The notes under the pieces are model-generated. The model saw only the letters and a program-made list of their open reading frames with translations, was not told the DNA's origin and did not search any database. From Sediminibacterium magnilacihabitans (GTDB lineage Bacteria > Bacteroidota > Bacteroidia > Chitinophagales > Chitinophagaceae): a DNA stretch of 64,000 bases. This document shows positions 53,152 to 63,427 of the stretch, piece by piece (position 1 is the stretch's first letter; each line of letters opens with the position of its first letter). The stretch lies in assembly GCA_002973575.1 (NCBI GenBank), contig PVEQ01000006.1:124001-188000 (forward strand). Direction: 5' to 3'. The translations under genes and the position numbers were made by a program.

Positions 53152-56100
53152 TTATTTCTTCACTTTTACCGGGAAAGGCGGCCGCTGGGGCGCTTCCTGC
53201 GGATGCTGTTGCAATTCTTTCATGGCTACTTCAATGGCTTTCCGTAGTTGCGGATCGTTGCCTTTGATCACTTCCGAAGGCGTTTGTTCCACTTCTATAT
53301 CGGGCGCCACACCTACGTTCTCTACTACAAAGCCGTCCTTGGTCCAGATACCCACATTCGGCGCTGTTACGCCACCGCCATCCATAAATTCGGGAAAACC
53401 GAGAATGCCTACCAGTCCGCCCCAGGTGCGTTTGCCCACTAAGGTACCCACTTTGAATTTGCGGAACATCCAGGGCAGCATATCACCACCCGAGCCGGCT
53501 GTTTCATCGATCAACATTACTTTGGGGCCTTGTATAGAAGCGCTGGGACTTTTGAGGTCATTGCCATACCGTGTGTGCCAGTACGCCTGTAAAGGTCTTT
53601 GTAAGATGTCGATGTAATAATCGGCCAACTGTCCGCCCCCATTGAAACGCTCATCAATGATGATGGCTTTTTTATTGGCCTGGGGGAAGAAATAACGTTT
53701 GAAGTATTCGAAGCCCAATCCGGCGGTGTTAGGTACGTACACATAAGCTACCTGCCCTTTGGTTGCTTCTTCTACTTTCTTCAGGTTACCTTCCACCCAA
53801 TCCCTGTTGCGCAGGTCGGTCTCGTTTTCCACCGGCACTACTTTTACCGTGCGGGAGCCGGTGTAATCAGGGTTCAGGCCAATGGTCAGCGTAACGATCT
53901 TCCCGGCGGTTGCTTCAAAAAACTGGAAAATATTTTCTGCCGCTGTTACGTCTTTTCCGTTCACTGCTAAAATGTATTCTCCTGTTTTCGCATTCACACC
54001 CGGTTCGGTAAGCGGTGAACGGAGGTTAGGGTTCCAGTTGAGTCCGCCATATATTTTTTTGAGCTGGTAACGGTTGTTCGCAATGGCAAAATCAGCGCCC
54101 AGTAACCCACCGTTAACAACAGCCGGATTCATTCTTCTTTCACCAAACGCGGTGAGCCGGTGGTGGCCTATCGCCAATTCACTGCACATCCATTGTATGA
54201 GGGTATTCAGGTCGCTGCGGCAGGAAAGATCGGGCAGGAATTGCGCATATTTCTTTTTGGTAGCTGCCCAGTCAACACCGTGCATGCCGGGATCGTAAAA
54301 ATAATCGCGGTTGATACGCCAGGCTTCATCGAATATCTGCGGCCATTCTGCCAACGGATCAAACTTCACCTGCAGGTCGGCGGTATTGAGCAGGCCCTTT
54401 CCGGGTTCCGGCTTATCGCCTGTGGGTGCGATACCCCAGGCGCCGCTTTTGTTATACAGCATTTTCTTGCCATCGGCAGCAATGATGTATCCGTCGAGCT
54501 CCATCACCTCATTGTCTTTTCTTTTTTTGATGTCGTATTTGTGCAGCATACCGGCACCTCCGTCATAACCATATACTACGTACAGCAATTCTCCTTCCTT
54601 ACCCATGCCCAAACCGTGGTAATTACCCGCTTTCAGGGGTATATCGATGGTACGCTCCTGGATACCGTCCAGGTCTATGCGGAAGGGTTCGCTTGTTTTT
54701 TTACCGGCTTTGGCAGTGTCCTGGCCCTTTGTTTCTTCATCACTTTCTTTGGCGAAAGGTGAAATGGTTTCTTTCTGCAGTGTGAGCAGGTAGATGGAAT
54801 TCGTAGAACGGGTATCATTGTTCGATTGGTCGAACCAGTTCACGACCGGACCCGCATCGGTGGAAGCAAAGAAAAACAGGTATTTGCCTCCGCGGTCAAA
54901 GATGGGTTCCGATACATCGCTCAACCCGTCGGTTACGGGGAAAGATTTATTCTGGTCAACCGAATAAAGGATCGCTTTTTTGAAGAAGGTACCGGTTACT
55001 TTGGTATACACCAGCCATTTGGAATCGGGCGACCAATCGCCGAACTGCTCGCGGAAAGCGCCTGGCACATATAATTCATCTGCATCTATCTTTTGTTGGT
55101 TTCCTGATGCTACATCCAACAGATAGAGATTTCTTCCATTGTCTGCAAAACATATTTTCTTACTGTCGGGCGACCAGTGTATGTTGGCATAGAAGCCGGT
55201 TCCATTCAATTTCAGCGCCCTGGCAGTCCCCGATCCATCCTGTGGTTTGATATGCAGTGTATATTCACCGGAGGCATCGGAGAAATAAGCGATGGATTTT
55301 CCATCGGGCGACCAGGCAGGATATTTTTCGTGCGCATTATCGGTTTCGGTGATGTTGCGCGCATCGCCTTTCTCTGCCGGCACGGTCATGATCTCACCCC
55401 TGAAATCAAAAACAGCCCTGTTACCCGAAGGAGAAATATCGGCGCTGCGAATGTACCGGCCGCCTTTTACAAAACGCTGGCGCAGTTCCAACAGGTCGGC
55501 TGCAATGCCTACGGTGATGTCTTTAGGCGCGTTAGCAGCAAGATCGAAATGGTGCAGGTAACCGGCTTGTTCAAATACAATCTTTCCGTTTCCGGCAGAT
55601 GCATGTATAATAGGAAAATCTTTATAGGTAGTTAATTGTTTGACCTCTTTCGAAGCAATCGTGTAAGAAAACAAATTGAACTCTCCGTTGCGGTCGCTCA
55701 GGAAATAAATTTTGTCTTCGATCCACATGGGTTCTGTATCGTTACAGCCCTCTTCGGGTTGCGGAATTTTAACGACCGATTTGTTGGCAAAAGAAAAAAT
55801 GGATATCGTAGAAATAGTACCGCCACGATAATGCTTCCACTGGCGAAAAACTTCAGCAATCGGCGTATACGCCATGAACTTCCCATCGGGCGAATAAGTG
55901 GCATGGAAAGCATTGGGAATTTCCAGCTGTGTTGGATAGCCGCCTGTAACGGGGACTATAAAGAGCTGGGCATATCGATTGGTGAATACAGCGCGTTTTG
56001 AAATGAACAGCACATTTTTCCCGTCGGGCGTGAAGCCTCTTACAATATCTATTCCGGGATGCCAGGTAAGGCGTTTGGGAACGCCGCCTTCCACCGGAAC

Positions 56101-56397
56101 CACAAACACATCTGTATTACCATCGTATTGTGCGCTGAAAGCGATCAGCTTGCCATCGGGCGAAAACACCGGGTTCGATTCGATGCCCTCATCAACGGTT
56201 AATCTTCTTGGTTGAGAGCCATCAAGATTGGCCACCCAAAGATCTTCTGCATAAATAAAAGCGATATGGTTAGCACTGATAGCCGGTTGCGACAACATAC
56301 GGGTATTATGTGTATCGATGGCGAATAAGGAAACCGGCAATACCAGTAAAAGGCATACCCCAAGCCCAAGCAAGTGTTTACGTAACTGCATAAGCAT
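53152..56397 (-). CDS. Tricorn-like S41 peptidase, exported
   Basis: This encodes 1081 aa with an N-terminal signal/anchor (about 8-26). Residues about 40-330 and 340-620 are WD40/PD40-type propellers (S-P-D-G-K-F-M-A-Y, W-S-P-D-S-K), followed by a Tricorn C1 domain, a PDZ domain (about 780-860) and the S41 domain with Ser969 in E-T-A-G-S-G-G-D-M-L-P-W. The family degrades peptides through the propeller channel. The stop lies 2 nt before the ECF sigma gene. This suggests a shared transcript, and perhaps a link between periplasmic proteolysis and sigma-driven stress response; the link is inference. Confidence 0.88.
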   Translation of the reverse strand: MLMQLRKHLLGLGVCLLLVLPVSLFAIDTHNTRMLSQPAISANHIAFIYAEDLWVANLDGSQPRRLTVDEGIESNPVFSPDGKLIAFSAQYDGNTDVFVVPVEGGVPKRLTWHPGIDIVRGFTPDGKNVLFISKRAVFTNRYAQLFIVPVTGGYPTQLEIPNAFHATYSPDGKFMAYTPIAEVFRQWKHYRGGTISTISIFSFANKSVVKIPQPEEGCNDTEPMWIEDKIYFLSDRNGEFNLFSYTIASKEVKQLTTYKDFPIIHASAGNGKIVFEQAGYLHHFDLAANAPKDITVGIAADLLELRQRFVKGGRYIRSADISPSGNRAVFDFRGEIMTVPAEKGDARNITETDNAHEKYPAWSPDGKSIAYFSDASGEYTLHIKPQDGSGTARALKLNGTGFYANIHWSPDSKKICFADNGRNLYLLDVASGNQQKIDADELYVPGAFREQFGDWSPDSKWLVYTKVTGTFFKKAILYSVDQNKSFPVTDGLSDVSEPIFDRGGKYLFFFASTDAGPVVNWFDQSNNDTRSTNSIYLLTLQKETISPFAKESDEETKGQDTAKAGKKTSEPFRIDLDGIQERTIDIPLKAGNYHGLGMGKEGELLYVVYGYDGGAGMLHKYDIKKRKDNEVMELDGYIIAADGKKMLYNKSGAWGIAPTGDKPEPGKGLLNTADLQVKFDPLAEWPQIFDEAWRINRDYFYDPGMHGVDWAATKKKYAQFLPDLSCRSDLNTLIQWMCSELAIGHHRLTAFGERRMNPAVVNGGLLGADFAIANNRYQLKKIYGGLNWNPNLRSPLTEPGVNAKTGEYILAVNGKDVTAAENIFQFFEATAGKIVTLTIGLNPDYTGSRTVKVVPVENETDLRNRDWVEGNLKKVEEATKGQVAYVYVPNTAGLGFEYFKRYFFPQANKKAIIIDERFNGGGQLADYYIDILQRPLQAYWHTRYGNDLKSPSASIQGPKVMLIDETAGSGGDMLPWMFRKFKVGTLVGKRTWGGLVGILGFPEFMDGGGVTAPNVGIWTKDGFVVENVGVAPDIEVEQTPSEVIKGNDPQLRKAIEVAMKELQQHPQEAPQRPPFPVKVKK

Positions 56398-56503
56398 TGT
56401 TTTAAGATAGAAACAAAATGTACACAGATGGGATAATAAATATAAACAACATTACTATTCGGCAAAAATAAAGGTCAAAATGGCTGCAACCCGCACCTGA
56501 ATA

Positions 56504-57246
56504 CTATATCAACGCTGCTATTTTATTTCTCAGCACTTTTTTTTCCGCTTCCGATCCTGTCAACTGAATCGCTTTAGTAAAAGATTGTTGAGCCTCATTC
56601 TTGCGGCCGAGTTGAGCATACAGCTCTCCTAACAGACTGTGATAGAGATAATAAGACTGGATGGCTTTTCAGGTGCCAGGTCATTGAAAGCTTCCAGCGC
56701 TTGTTGCGGACCATACACCTGCAATATGGCCACCGTTTTATTCAGTGCGGCGATGGGTGAATAAGCAACCCGGCAGAGCCACTCATACAATTCCAGTATC
56801 CGCTGCCAGTTGGTTTGTTCAAAATTTGGAGCGGTGCAATGTTCGTAAGCAATAGCAGCTTCTATATGGTAAGGAGTAATCGCAGAGCCGAATGCCGCTT
56901 CATTCATATAAGCATTACCCAGTTCAATTCGTTTGGCATCCCATTTCGAGCGGTCTTGCTGCGGCAACAAAATGATCTCTCCTTCGGCAGTGAGCCGGCT
57001 GTCGCTGAAATCGAACTGAACGGCATATTTATTCCGGCGGATGCTGTCGATCGCTTTGTTCTTCGCCACACGAAACAGCCAGGCAGAAGGGTTGTCCGGG
57101 ATGCCTTTCAGTTTCCATACATGAATAGCATCTATAAAAGTCTGCTGTACCACATCTTCCGCCAACTCCAGGTGTTCCGTACCGAATACCCTGGTTAAAA
57201 TAGAAACCATCTTTCCCGATTCGCGCCGGAAAAGATGGTCGGTCAA
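56504..57246 (-). pseudogene. Degraded ECF sigma factor (DUF6596-type, about 400-aa family)
   Basis: Intact relatives have an N-terminal sigma-2 domain, sigma-4 and a long C-terminal TPR-like part. Here the N-terminus (M-T-D-H-L-F-R-R-E-S ... D-V-V-Q-Q-T-F) is joined at F-D-F-S-D-S / R-L-T-A-E-G-E (about 56997) straight to the C-terminal part, with about 145 residues including sigma-4 missing. Near 56665 a single base is lost from an A-run, so the frame ends early at 56629. The expected C-terminus (S-Y-Y-L-Y-H-S-L-L-G-E-L ... L-R-N-K-I-A-A-L-I) continues in the next frame to TAG at 56504. It cannot work as a sigma factor. Confidence 0.8.
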
Positions 57247-57300
57247 TTTATTGATATCATAGTCGTACGTAATAGCCGGGCTATTTTGGCCAAATGTAAC

Positions 57301-57650
57301 TTACATTTTCAATTCCTGTATCTCTCTTACTTCCACGATACCGCTATCGAACAAAAGGATCGGACAACCGTTTGCGATCTCTACTGCCTCTTCATAGTTA
57401 TCGGCTTTGCAGATCATGTAACCGCCTACCATTTCTTTTCCTTCCATGAACGGCCCGTCAGACAATACTTTCTGACTGCCTTTCACCACTTTATCATCTT
57501 GTTTCAGGGGTTGTGCACCACCAAACTTACCTACTGCTGATAAGGCCCCATCCATTCTGTCCATTTCTGCATGTGGGCTTGCCATTTTTCGGGTGATTGT
57601 TGTAATGCAGGAGCTTCACCTCCTCTGAATATTAAAAGATACTCTGCCAT
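57301..57650 (-). pseudogene. YCII-domain protein, frameshifted
   Basis: ATG at 57650 opens M-A-E-Y-L-L-I-F-R-G-G-E-A-P, the normal YCII start, but at about 57545-57550 (a run of four G on the coding strand) one base is missing. The frame hits TAG four codons later. The rest of the domain (A-L-S-A-V-G-K-F-G-G, S-D-G-P-F-M-E-G-K-E) is open in the neighbouring frame to 57301. YCII genes normally stand next to this type of sigma factor, and both are damaged here. A sequencing error in the homopolymer is possible. Confidence 0.75.
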
Positions 57651-57686
57651 TGTCAATGAATTTTATTGTTTAAAGAATGATTTGCA

Positions 57687-58172
57687 TTAATTGTACTTCA
57701 TTGCTTCCCCGGTATAATATTTTTTAAGGAAAGCAATTTGCCCGATATCATAGCTTTCGTGTTGGGCCAGGAAAGCTATGGTACCACTGATGGTTGTGTC
57801 GCCTATCGGGCTCTTAACAGGCGATTCTGCAGCGAGCTGTGTTGCTGATACTGCCTGGAAGGCCTCCTTCAACAAAGCACTCGCTTTATGCCACTCTGCT
57901 TTGATGGTTTCCAATAGGGGGTATTCGATTGAGTCGCTGTAAGCTTTGAATCCTTCGAAATGTGCGTCGAACGGATTTTTAGCAGGTTGGCCCAGGAACA
58001 TCAGTATATTGTACCTGGCCCATACCGTATGAGCCGCAATCCAACTGATGGGGTTATTATGCCCGCTAAGCCTTTCTTTAATCTGTACTTCTGTAAGCCC
58101 GTCCAATGCATTGATGAAAAGGCGCTCATTCAAATTGAAAATGAGCGCTGAATGATAAATTTCGTTAGCCAT
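57687..58172 (-). CDS. DinB-family four-helix-bundle protein
   Basis: This encodes 161 aa. The family's metal-binding His residues are partly kept: His48 (W-I-A-A-H-T-V-W) and His138 (A-Q-H-E-S-Y), whereas the usual third His in H-I-G-Q reads Asp142 (D-I-G-Q). DinB/YfiT proteins are thiol-dependent transferase relatives, mostly of unknown substrate. It is upstream of the broken YCII and sigma genes and probably belonged to the same module. Confidence 0.8.
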   Translation of the reverse strand: MANEIYHSALIFNLNERLFINALDGLTEVQIKERLSGHNNPISWIAAHTVWARYNILMFLGQPAKNPFDAHFEGFKAYSDSIEYPLLETIKAEWHKASALLKEAFQAVSATQLAAESPVKSPIGDTTISGTIAFLAQHESYDIGQIAFLKKYYTGEAMKYN

Positions 58173-58254
58173 CTTTTACCTGTTTTATTGTTTTCTGATC
58201 TAATGACGAACAGAAAGGTAAAAATTGGACAGGGTTCCCGAAATTATTTTTTAA

Positions 58255-59424
58255 TTACTTCTGCAAGTTCCTGCTGATACCGAATTCCAGTCCCCTCAGT
58301 TCGGCCAGTCCGCGCAAACGGCCAATGGCGCTGTAACCCGGGTAGGTTGTTTTTTGGAGGTCATCGAGCATCTGGTGCCCGTGATCAGGCCGCATGGGAA
58401 TGCTGCATTGTTTTCTGCGCATCAGCAGCACGATCTCTTTTACGATCTCGTACATGTCTGCATCGCCTGCCAGGTGATCGGCTTCGTAGAAATTTCCTTT
58501 CTCGTCGCGCTTGGTATTGCGTAAATGGAGAAAATGTATGTGATCACCGAATTCTCGGATCATCGCAGCCAGGTCATTGTCGGCACGCGCGCCATACGAT
58601 CCCGTACAGAAACAGAGTCCGTTCGCAGCTGAAGGTGCGGCCTGTAAAATTTCCCGCGCATCCTGCGCGGTACTTACCACGCGGGGCAGGCCCAGGATCG
58701 GGTAAGGCGGATCATCCGGGTGGATGGCCATCTGCAAGCCACATTCTTCGGCAATGGGAACTACCTGTTGTAGGAAGTAAAACAAATGCTGTTTCAGTTT
58801 TTTCGCATCGATGTGCTCATAAGTTTGCAGCGCAGCCAGTATCTGTTCTACCGTGAAACGGTCTTTACTACCAGGCAATCCCAGCAAGACATTCGTGTAC
58901 AGTCTTTCCTTATCTGCATCGCTCATAGTTTCAAATCGGGCTTTGGCTTCTTTGATCTGCGATGCGGTGTACTCTTTTTCGGCGCCAGGTCTTTTCAACA
59001 GGAAAAGATCGAAGGCCATGAAAGCCGCTTTTTCAAAATACAATGCTTTGCTTCCGTCCGGCATCCGGTAGTCCACATCGGTGCGCATCCAGTCCAGTAT
59101 GGGCATGAAATTATAGGTCACCACTTTCAGTCCGCACAAAGCAATATTGCGCAGGCTCTGTTTGTAGTTTTCTATATGCAGGGCATAAATCCCAGATTGT
59201 TTTTTGATCTCTTCGCTCACCGGCAGGCTCTCGATCACCGTCCAGCTCATACCGGCGGCTTCTATCAGTGCTTTGCGTTGATTGATCTCTTCGATGCTCC
59301 AGATATCGCCTACCGGTATATGATGCAGGGCCGTTACCACGCCGGTACAGCCGGCCTGCCGGATATCCGAAAGACTTACGGGGTCATCCGGACCGAACCA
59401 CCGCATTGTTTGCTCCATTTGCAT
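58255..59424 (-). CDS. uxuA: Mannonate dehydratase
   Basis: This encodes 389 aa (ATG 59424; ATG 59418, giving [10 protein letters not shown], is a good alternative). UxuA turns D-mannonate into 2-keto-3-deoxygluconate. The family N-terminus [12 protein letters not shown] is present, and metal ligands are expected in M-A-I-H-P-D-D-P-P (His238-type) and R-P-D-H-G-H-Q-M near the C-terminus. It lies 27 nt after xylA and completes a xylB-xylA-uxuA unit, tying xylose use to the glucuronate branch whose KDG product feeds kdgK/eda at 2610-4500. Confidence 0.94.
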   Translation of the reverse strand: MQMEQTMRWFGPDDPVSLSDIRQAGCTGVVTALHHIPVGDIWSIEEINQRKALIEAAGMSWTVIESLPVSEEIKKQSGIYALHIENYKQSLRNIALCGLKVVTYNFMPILDWMRTDVDYRMPDGSKALYFEKAAFMAFDLFLLKRPGAEKEYTASQIKEAKARFETMSDADKERLYTNVLLGLPGSKDRFTVEQILAALQTYEHIDAKKLKQHLFYFLQQVVPIAEECGLQMAIHPDDPPYPILGLPRVVSTAQDAREILQAAPSAANGLCFCTGSYGARADNDLAAMIREFGDHIHFLHLRNTKRDEKGNFYEADHLAGDADMYEIVKEIVLLMRRKQCSIPMRPDHGHQMLDDLQKTTYPGYSAIGRLRGLAELRGLEFGISRNLQK

Positions 59425-59451
59425 TGTATCTCTTCTCTTTCTACGATCTCA

Positions 59452-60762
59452 TTAAATAAAACGGTTGATGAGGTTCTCCATCCATTCCTGTTTACCGCTG
59501 GTGATGGCCGGCTCTCCCTGCTCAATAGCATAGGCACGCAGGTCTTCCAGCGACAACTTACCTTCTTCGTATGCTTTTCCTTTGCCACTGTCGTAGCTGG
59601 CATAACGTGTTGCGCGGAATTTTTTATAATCTGATTGCCGGAGGATGGCATCTGCCACGAGCAGGGCCCTTGCAAAAGCATCCATGCCGCCTATATGTGC
59701 GTGGAACAGGTCTTCGGCGTCGGTAGAGTTACGACGAATCTTCGCATCGAAGTTGATACCGCCGCCTGCGAAGCCACCCGCTTCCAGTATAATAAGCATG
59801 GCTTCTGTAAGCTCGTTGATATTGTTGGGGAACTGGTCTGTATCCCATCCGTTCTGGTAATCGCCGCGGTTAGCATCCATGCTGCCCAGCAAGCCGGCAT
59901 CGGCTGCTACCTGCAGTTCATGCGCGAAGGTGTGGCCGGCCAGGGTGGCATGGTTTACTTCGATATTCAGTTTGAAATCACCCAGCAGATCGTACTGGCG
60001 CAGGAATCCGATAACAGTTTCACAATCGTAATCGTATTGGTGCTTGGTGGGTTCGCAAGGTTTGGGTTCGATGAAGAAAGTACCCTTGAAGCCGTTCCTT
60101 CTTGCATAATCTTTTGCAGTATGCAGGAAACGCGCCAGGTGTTCTTTTTCCCTTTTCATGTTGGTGTTCAGCAGGCTCATATAGCCTTCGCGACCTCCCC
60201 AGAATACATAATTCTCGCCACCCAATTCAATGGTAGCATCGAGCACCGCTTTTACTTGTGCAGCAGCATGCGACAGTACATGAAAATCGGGATTGGTGGC
60301 GGCGCCGTTCATATAGCGCCTGTTGGAGAAGAGGTTGGCAGTGCCCCACAGGAGTTTCACACCAGTAGCCGCTTGCTTTTGTTTGGCATAGGCTACCACC
60401 TGTTGCAGGCGTTTTTCATTGTCTGCTACATCGTTGGTGAAATCCACCACATCCACATCATGAAAGCAATAATAAGGTATACCCATCTTGGTGATGAATT
60501 CAAACGCCGCGTCCATTTTCTTTTTAGCTCTTGCTACGGCATCGGGTTCTTTATCCCAGGAAAACAAATGGGTAGGTTCTCCAAAAGGGTCAGCGCCGCT
60601 GCCACAGAATGAATGCCAGTAAGCACAAGCAAACCGCAAATGATCTTTCATCGTTTTACCGGCTACTATTTTATTTTCATCATACCAGCGAAATGCAAAA
60701 GGGTTATCGCTTCCGGTTCCTTCATATTTCACTTTGTCAATGCCTGCAAAAAACTCGTTCAT
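59452..60762 (-). CDS. xylA: Xylose isomerase
   Basis: This encodes 436 aa and converts D-xylose to D-xylulose. Class II xylose isomerase features are visible: [13 protein letters not shown], the catalytic His in Y-C-F-H-D-V-D, the metal-binding [15 protein letters not shown], and G-S-M-D-A-N-R-G-D. It starts 13 nt after the xylulokinase stop. Length and motifs are complete. Confidence 0.97.
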   Translation of the reverse strand: MNEFFAGIDKVKYEGTGSDNPFAFRWYDENKIVAGKTMKDHLRFACAYWHSFCGSGADPFGEPTHLFSWDKEPDAVARAKKKMDAAFEFITKMGIPYYCFHDVDVVDFTNDVADNEKRLQQVVAYAKQKQAATGVKLLWGTANLFSNRRYMNGAATNPDFHVLSHAAAQVKAVLDATIELGGENYVFWGGREGYMSLLNTNMKREKEHLARFLHTAKDYARRNGFKGTFFIEPKPCEPTKHQYDYDCETVIGFLRQYDLLGDFKLNIEVNHATLAGHTFAHELQVAADAGLLGSMDANRGDYQNGWDTDQFPNNINELTEAMLIILEAGGFAGGGINFDAKIRRNSTDAEDLFHAHIGGMDAFARALLVADAILRQSDYKKFRATRYASYDSGKGKAYEEGKLSLEDLRAYAIEQGEPAITSGKQEWMENLINRFI

Positions 60763-60775
60763 GTTTATTAATTTT

Positions 60776-62254
60776 TTATTGATGATTGATATGGTTGTTC
60801 AGGTGTTGTTTCCATACCTGGTAATAATCGTTGTATTGTTCTGCATCTGTTACTTCTATCCTTTTCACCGGTTTCATATAAGCCGATGCTTCGCCTGCGG
60901 TAAAAGCACCCACACCGATCCCCGCTCCCAGCGCCGATCCGCAACTGCCATCATTCTCATACAATTCAACCGGTATACCTGTGGTGTTTACAAAACTGGC
61001 AGCGAATACATCACTCAAAAACATATTGGCATGGCCAGCCCTGATCACAGTGGGCCGTATGCTGTTCTCCTGCATGATCTCGAGCCCATAACGGAAAGCA
61101 TGCGCCACGCCTTCCAGTCCCGCCCGGTATATATGCGCAGCCGTATGATTGTTGAAGTCAAGCCCCGTGAGTTCTGCGCCGATCATTTGGTTGTTGAGCA
61201 TCCGTTCTGCGCCGTTACCGAAGGGCAGGAAAAAAAGTCCGTCGCTGCTGGCTGGAATCGCTTCGATGCTGCGGTTCAGGTCTGCATAACTTGTTTGGCC
61301 TGCCCCCATTGAACGCACCCAACTGCTGGTGATACCCGCGCCATTGATGCAAAGCAATACACCGATCCGTTGCTGTTCGCTTCTGTGGTTAACATGCGCA
61401 AAACTATTGATGCGCGAGAGCGGGTCTGCCGCCAGTGCATCGGTTACGCCATAGATCACACCCGAAGTGCCTGCATTGGCCGCTACTTCACCCGGCTCCA
61501 TCACGTGCAGCGACAACGCATTGTTGGACTGATCACCGGCTTTATAAGTAACGGGGATGCCGGGTTTCAGCGAGAGCGCTGTTGCAGCCGCAGCTGTTAT
61601 CCTTCCATGATCGTCGAACACATTTTTCACTTCCGGTATAAAGGCAGGGTCGAATCCGAAATATTCCATCAACACAGTTGAAATACCATGCTCTTTGAAA
61701 TTCCAGAACATACCTTCCGATAAAGCGGCGGGTGTAGTGGTAATGGTACCCGTAAGTTTCATGGCAATGAAATCTCCCGGCAACATCAGTTTATCGATCC
61801 GTTTGTACACTTGTGGCTCATGTTCCTTCACCCAGGCCAGCTTGGAAGCCGTAAAATTACCGGGTGAGTTAAGCAGCGTAGAGAGACAATACTTTTCTCC
61901 CAGCGCTTTAAAAGCCGCATCGCCATAAGGAACGGCGCGACTATCACACCAAATGATGCTGTTACGGATACACTGCTGCGCAGCATCTACAAGTACCAGT
62001 CCGTGCATCTGGTAAGCAATGCCAATGGCTTCGATAGCTTGCGGATCGTATTTACCCGAAGCATGCAGGCGCTGAATGGCTACCTGTGTATATTCCCACC
62101 ACTGATCGGGCGATTGTTCTGCCCACCCCTGTTGCAATGAAACGATCTTTGCTTCCGTATCGGGGTAAGCGGCTGTTGCAATGCATTGAAAAGTTTGGGT
62201 ATCCAGTACCGAAACTTTGACTGAAGAAGTGCCTATATCTATTCCTAATAACAT
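60776..62254 (-). CDS. xylB: Xylulokinase (FGGY family)
   Basis: This encodes 492 aa and phosphorylates D-xylulose to xylulose-5-phosphate. Signature blocks are [11 protein letters not shown] (ATP site, 4-14), M-H-G-L-V-L-V-D (substrate/activation), the [12 protein letters not shown] segment of the FGGY family, and the C-terminal [13 protein letters not shown]. It is the first gene of the xylB-xylA-uxuA unit. A LacI-type operator lies 56 nt upstream. Confidence 0.95.
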   Translation of the reverse strand: MLLGIDIGTSSVKVSVLDTQTFQCIATAAYPDTEAKIVSLQQGWAEQSPDQWWEYTQVAIQRLHASGKYDPQAIEAIGIAYQMHGLVLVDAAQQCIRNSIIWCDSRAVPYGDAAFKALGEKYCLSTLLNSPGNFTASKLAWVKEHEPQVYKRIDKLMLPGDFIAMKLTGTITTTPAALSEGMFWNFKEHGISTVLMEYFGFDPAFIPEVKNVFDDHGRITAAAATALSLKPGIPVTYKAGDQSNNALSLHVMEPGEVAANAGTSGVIYGVTDALAADPLSRINSFAHVNHRSEQQRIGVLLCINGAGITSSWVRSMGAGQTSYADLNRSIEAIPASSDGLFFLPFGNGAERMLNNQMIGAELTGLDFNNHTAAHIYRAGLEGVAHAFRYGLEIMQENSIRPTVIRAGHANMFLSDVFAASFVNTTGIPVELYENDGSCGSALGAGIGVGAFTAGEASAYMKPVKRIEVTDAEQYNDYYQVWKQHLNNHINHQ

Positions 62255-62310
62255 ATTTCGTATGGCTGCATGGTAAAGTTAGAGCCCAAAATAACAAGTT
62301 TTTCAATTAA

Positions 62311-62324
62311 TGCAACCGATTACA
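62311..62324. promoter_or_regulatory. LacI-family operator of the xylose/uxuA unit
   Basis: TGCAACCGATTACA is an imperfect 14-bp dyad (5 of 7 pairs) with a central CG, lying 56 nt upstream of xylB and 57 nt upstream of the divergent LacI gene. The offset to the start codon is similar to that of the two uronate operators, but the half-sites differ, so a different LacI protein (the adjacent one) is its likely reader. Confidence 0.5.
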
Positions 62325-62381
62325 TAAAATTTATAGTAAAAAAACTATTTTAGCCTTATAATTTATAATGAAAGCGATTGT

Positions 62382-63413
62382 ATGAAGCCAGGTAAGGAAG
62401 TGACTATATATGATATAGCCAAAAAGCTCAACATTTCTCCCGCCACCGTGAGCCGGGGCTTGCAGGACAACCCCGCCATCAGCAAAAAAACCAGGAAGCG
62501 CATATTCGATATGGCCGATGAACTGGGCTACCGCACCAATCATTACGCCCGCAACCTGCGGCAGAGCCAGACCAATACCATCGGCGTGCTGGTGCATGAA
62601 CTGAACAGTAATTTCATCACTTCCGTACTGGCAGGTATAGAAAAAGTAACTACCGAAGCCGGGTACGACCTCCTCATCGCCCACTCATCTGAAAGCGCCG
62701 TTAAAGAGGCCGCCAATGCCAGGAACCTTTTTCACAAGAGGGTAGACGGACTCATCGCTTCTCTTGCATTCGATACCACTTCGCTTGATCATTTCAAGCC
62801 TTTTAAAGAAAAGGGTGTTCCGCTGGTCTTTTTTGACCGGGTGGAACAGGATGCCGACAATACTGTTGTGATCATCGACAATGCCAAATGCGGTTATATT
62901 GCCACGCAGCATTTGATAGAGCAAGGCTGCAAGAAGATCGTTCACGTTACCGCCAGCCTGAAACGGAATGTGTATGCGCAGCGTTATAAAGGCTTCCGCG
63001 ATGCACTCCATGATCATGGATTGAAATTCGAGGAATCGCAACTGATCGTGAACGACCTCAGTGAGAAAGCCGGCGTTGAAGCGGCGCTCAGGATGCTTAA
63101 AATGAAACCCATGCCCGACGGCATTTTTATTACCAATGATTTTGTATCGGCTGTTTGCATGCGCACACTCAAAGAAAACGGCTTACGCATTCCGCAAGAC
63201 ATTGCAGTAGTAGGTTTCAACAATGATGCCATCGGCAACCTCATTGAACCGGCGCTCACCACCATCAACTACCCCGGTATCGATATGGGCGAGATCGCTG
63301 CGCGGAACCTCATCAATCATTTAAAAGGCATCAGCGACATACACCAAACCAATACCATCATTGTTCGCTCCGAACTGATCATCAGAAAATCATCTCTCCG
63401 TAAACCAGTATAA
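62382..63413 (+). CDS. LacI-family transcriptional regulator of the xylose/mannonate unit
   Basis: This encodes 343 aa. Helix-turn-helix: T-I-Y-D-I-A-K-K-L-N-I-S-P-A-T-V-S-R-G-L (about 8-27), followed by the effector domain with F-F-D-R-V and G-F-N-N-D typical of the family. It is divergent from xylB (127 nt) and followed after 14 nt by an SDR dehydrogenase gene with which it is co-transcribed. It likely represses both directions and responds to xylose, glucuronate or a product. The ligand is unknown. Confidence 0.9.
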   Translation: MKPGKEVTIYDIAKKLNISPATVSRGLQDNPAISKKTRKRIFDMADELGYRTNHYARNLRQSQTNTIGVLVHELNSNFITSVLAGIEKVTTEAGYDLLIAHSSESAVKEAANARNLFHKRVDGLIASLAFDTTSLDHFKPFKEKGVPLVFFDRVEQDADNTVVIIDNAKCGYIATQHLIEQGCKKIVHVTASLKRNVYAQRYKGFRDALHDHGLKFEESQLIVNDLSEKAGVEAALRMLKMKPMPDGIFITNDFVSAVCMRTLKENGLRIPQDIAVVGFNNDAIGNLIEPALTTINYPGIDMGEIAARNLINHLKGISDIHQTNTIIVRSELIIRKSSLRKPV

Positions 63414-63427
63414 ATACCATTGAACAG

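Noticed and set aside
59635..60612. Plus-strand frame of 325 codons antisense to xylA
   Set aside because: xylA is a complete, certain gene; the antisense translation shows no family features.
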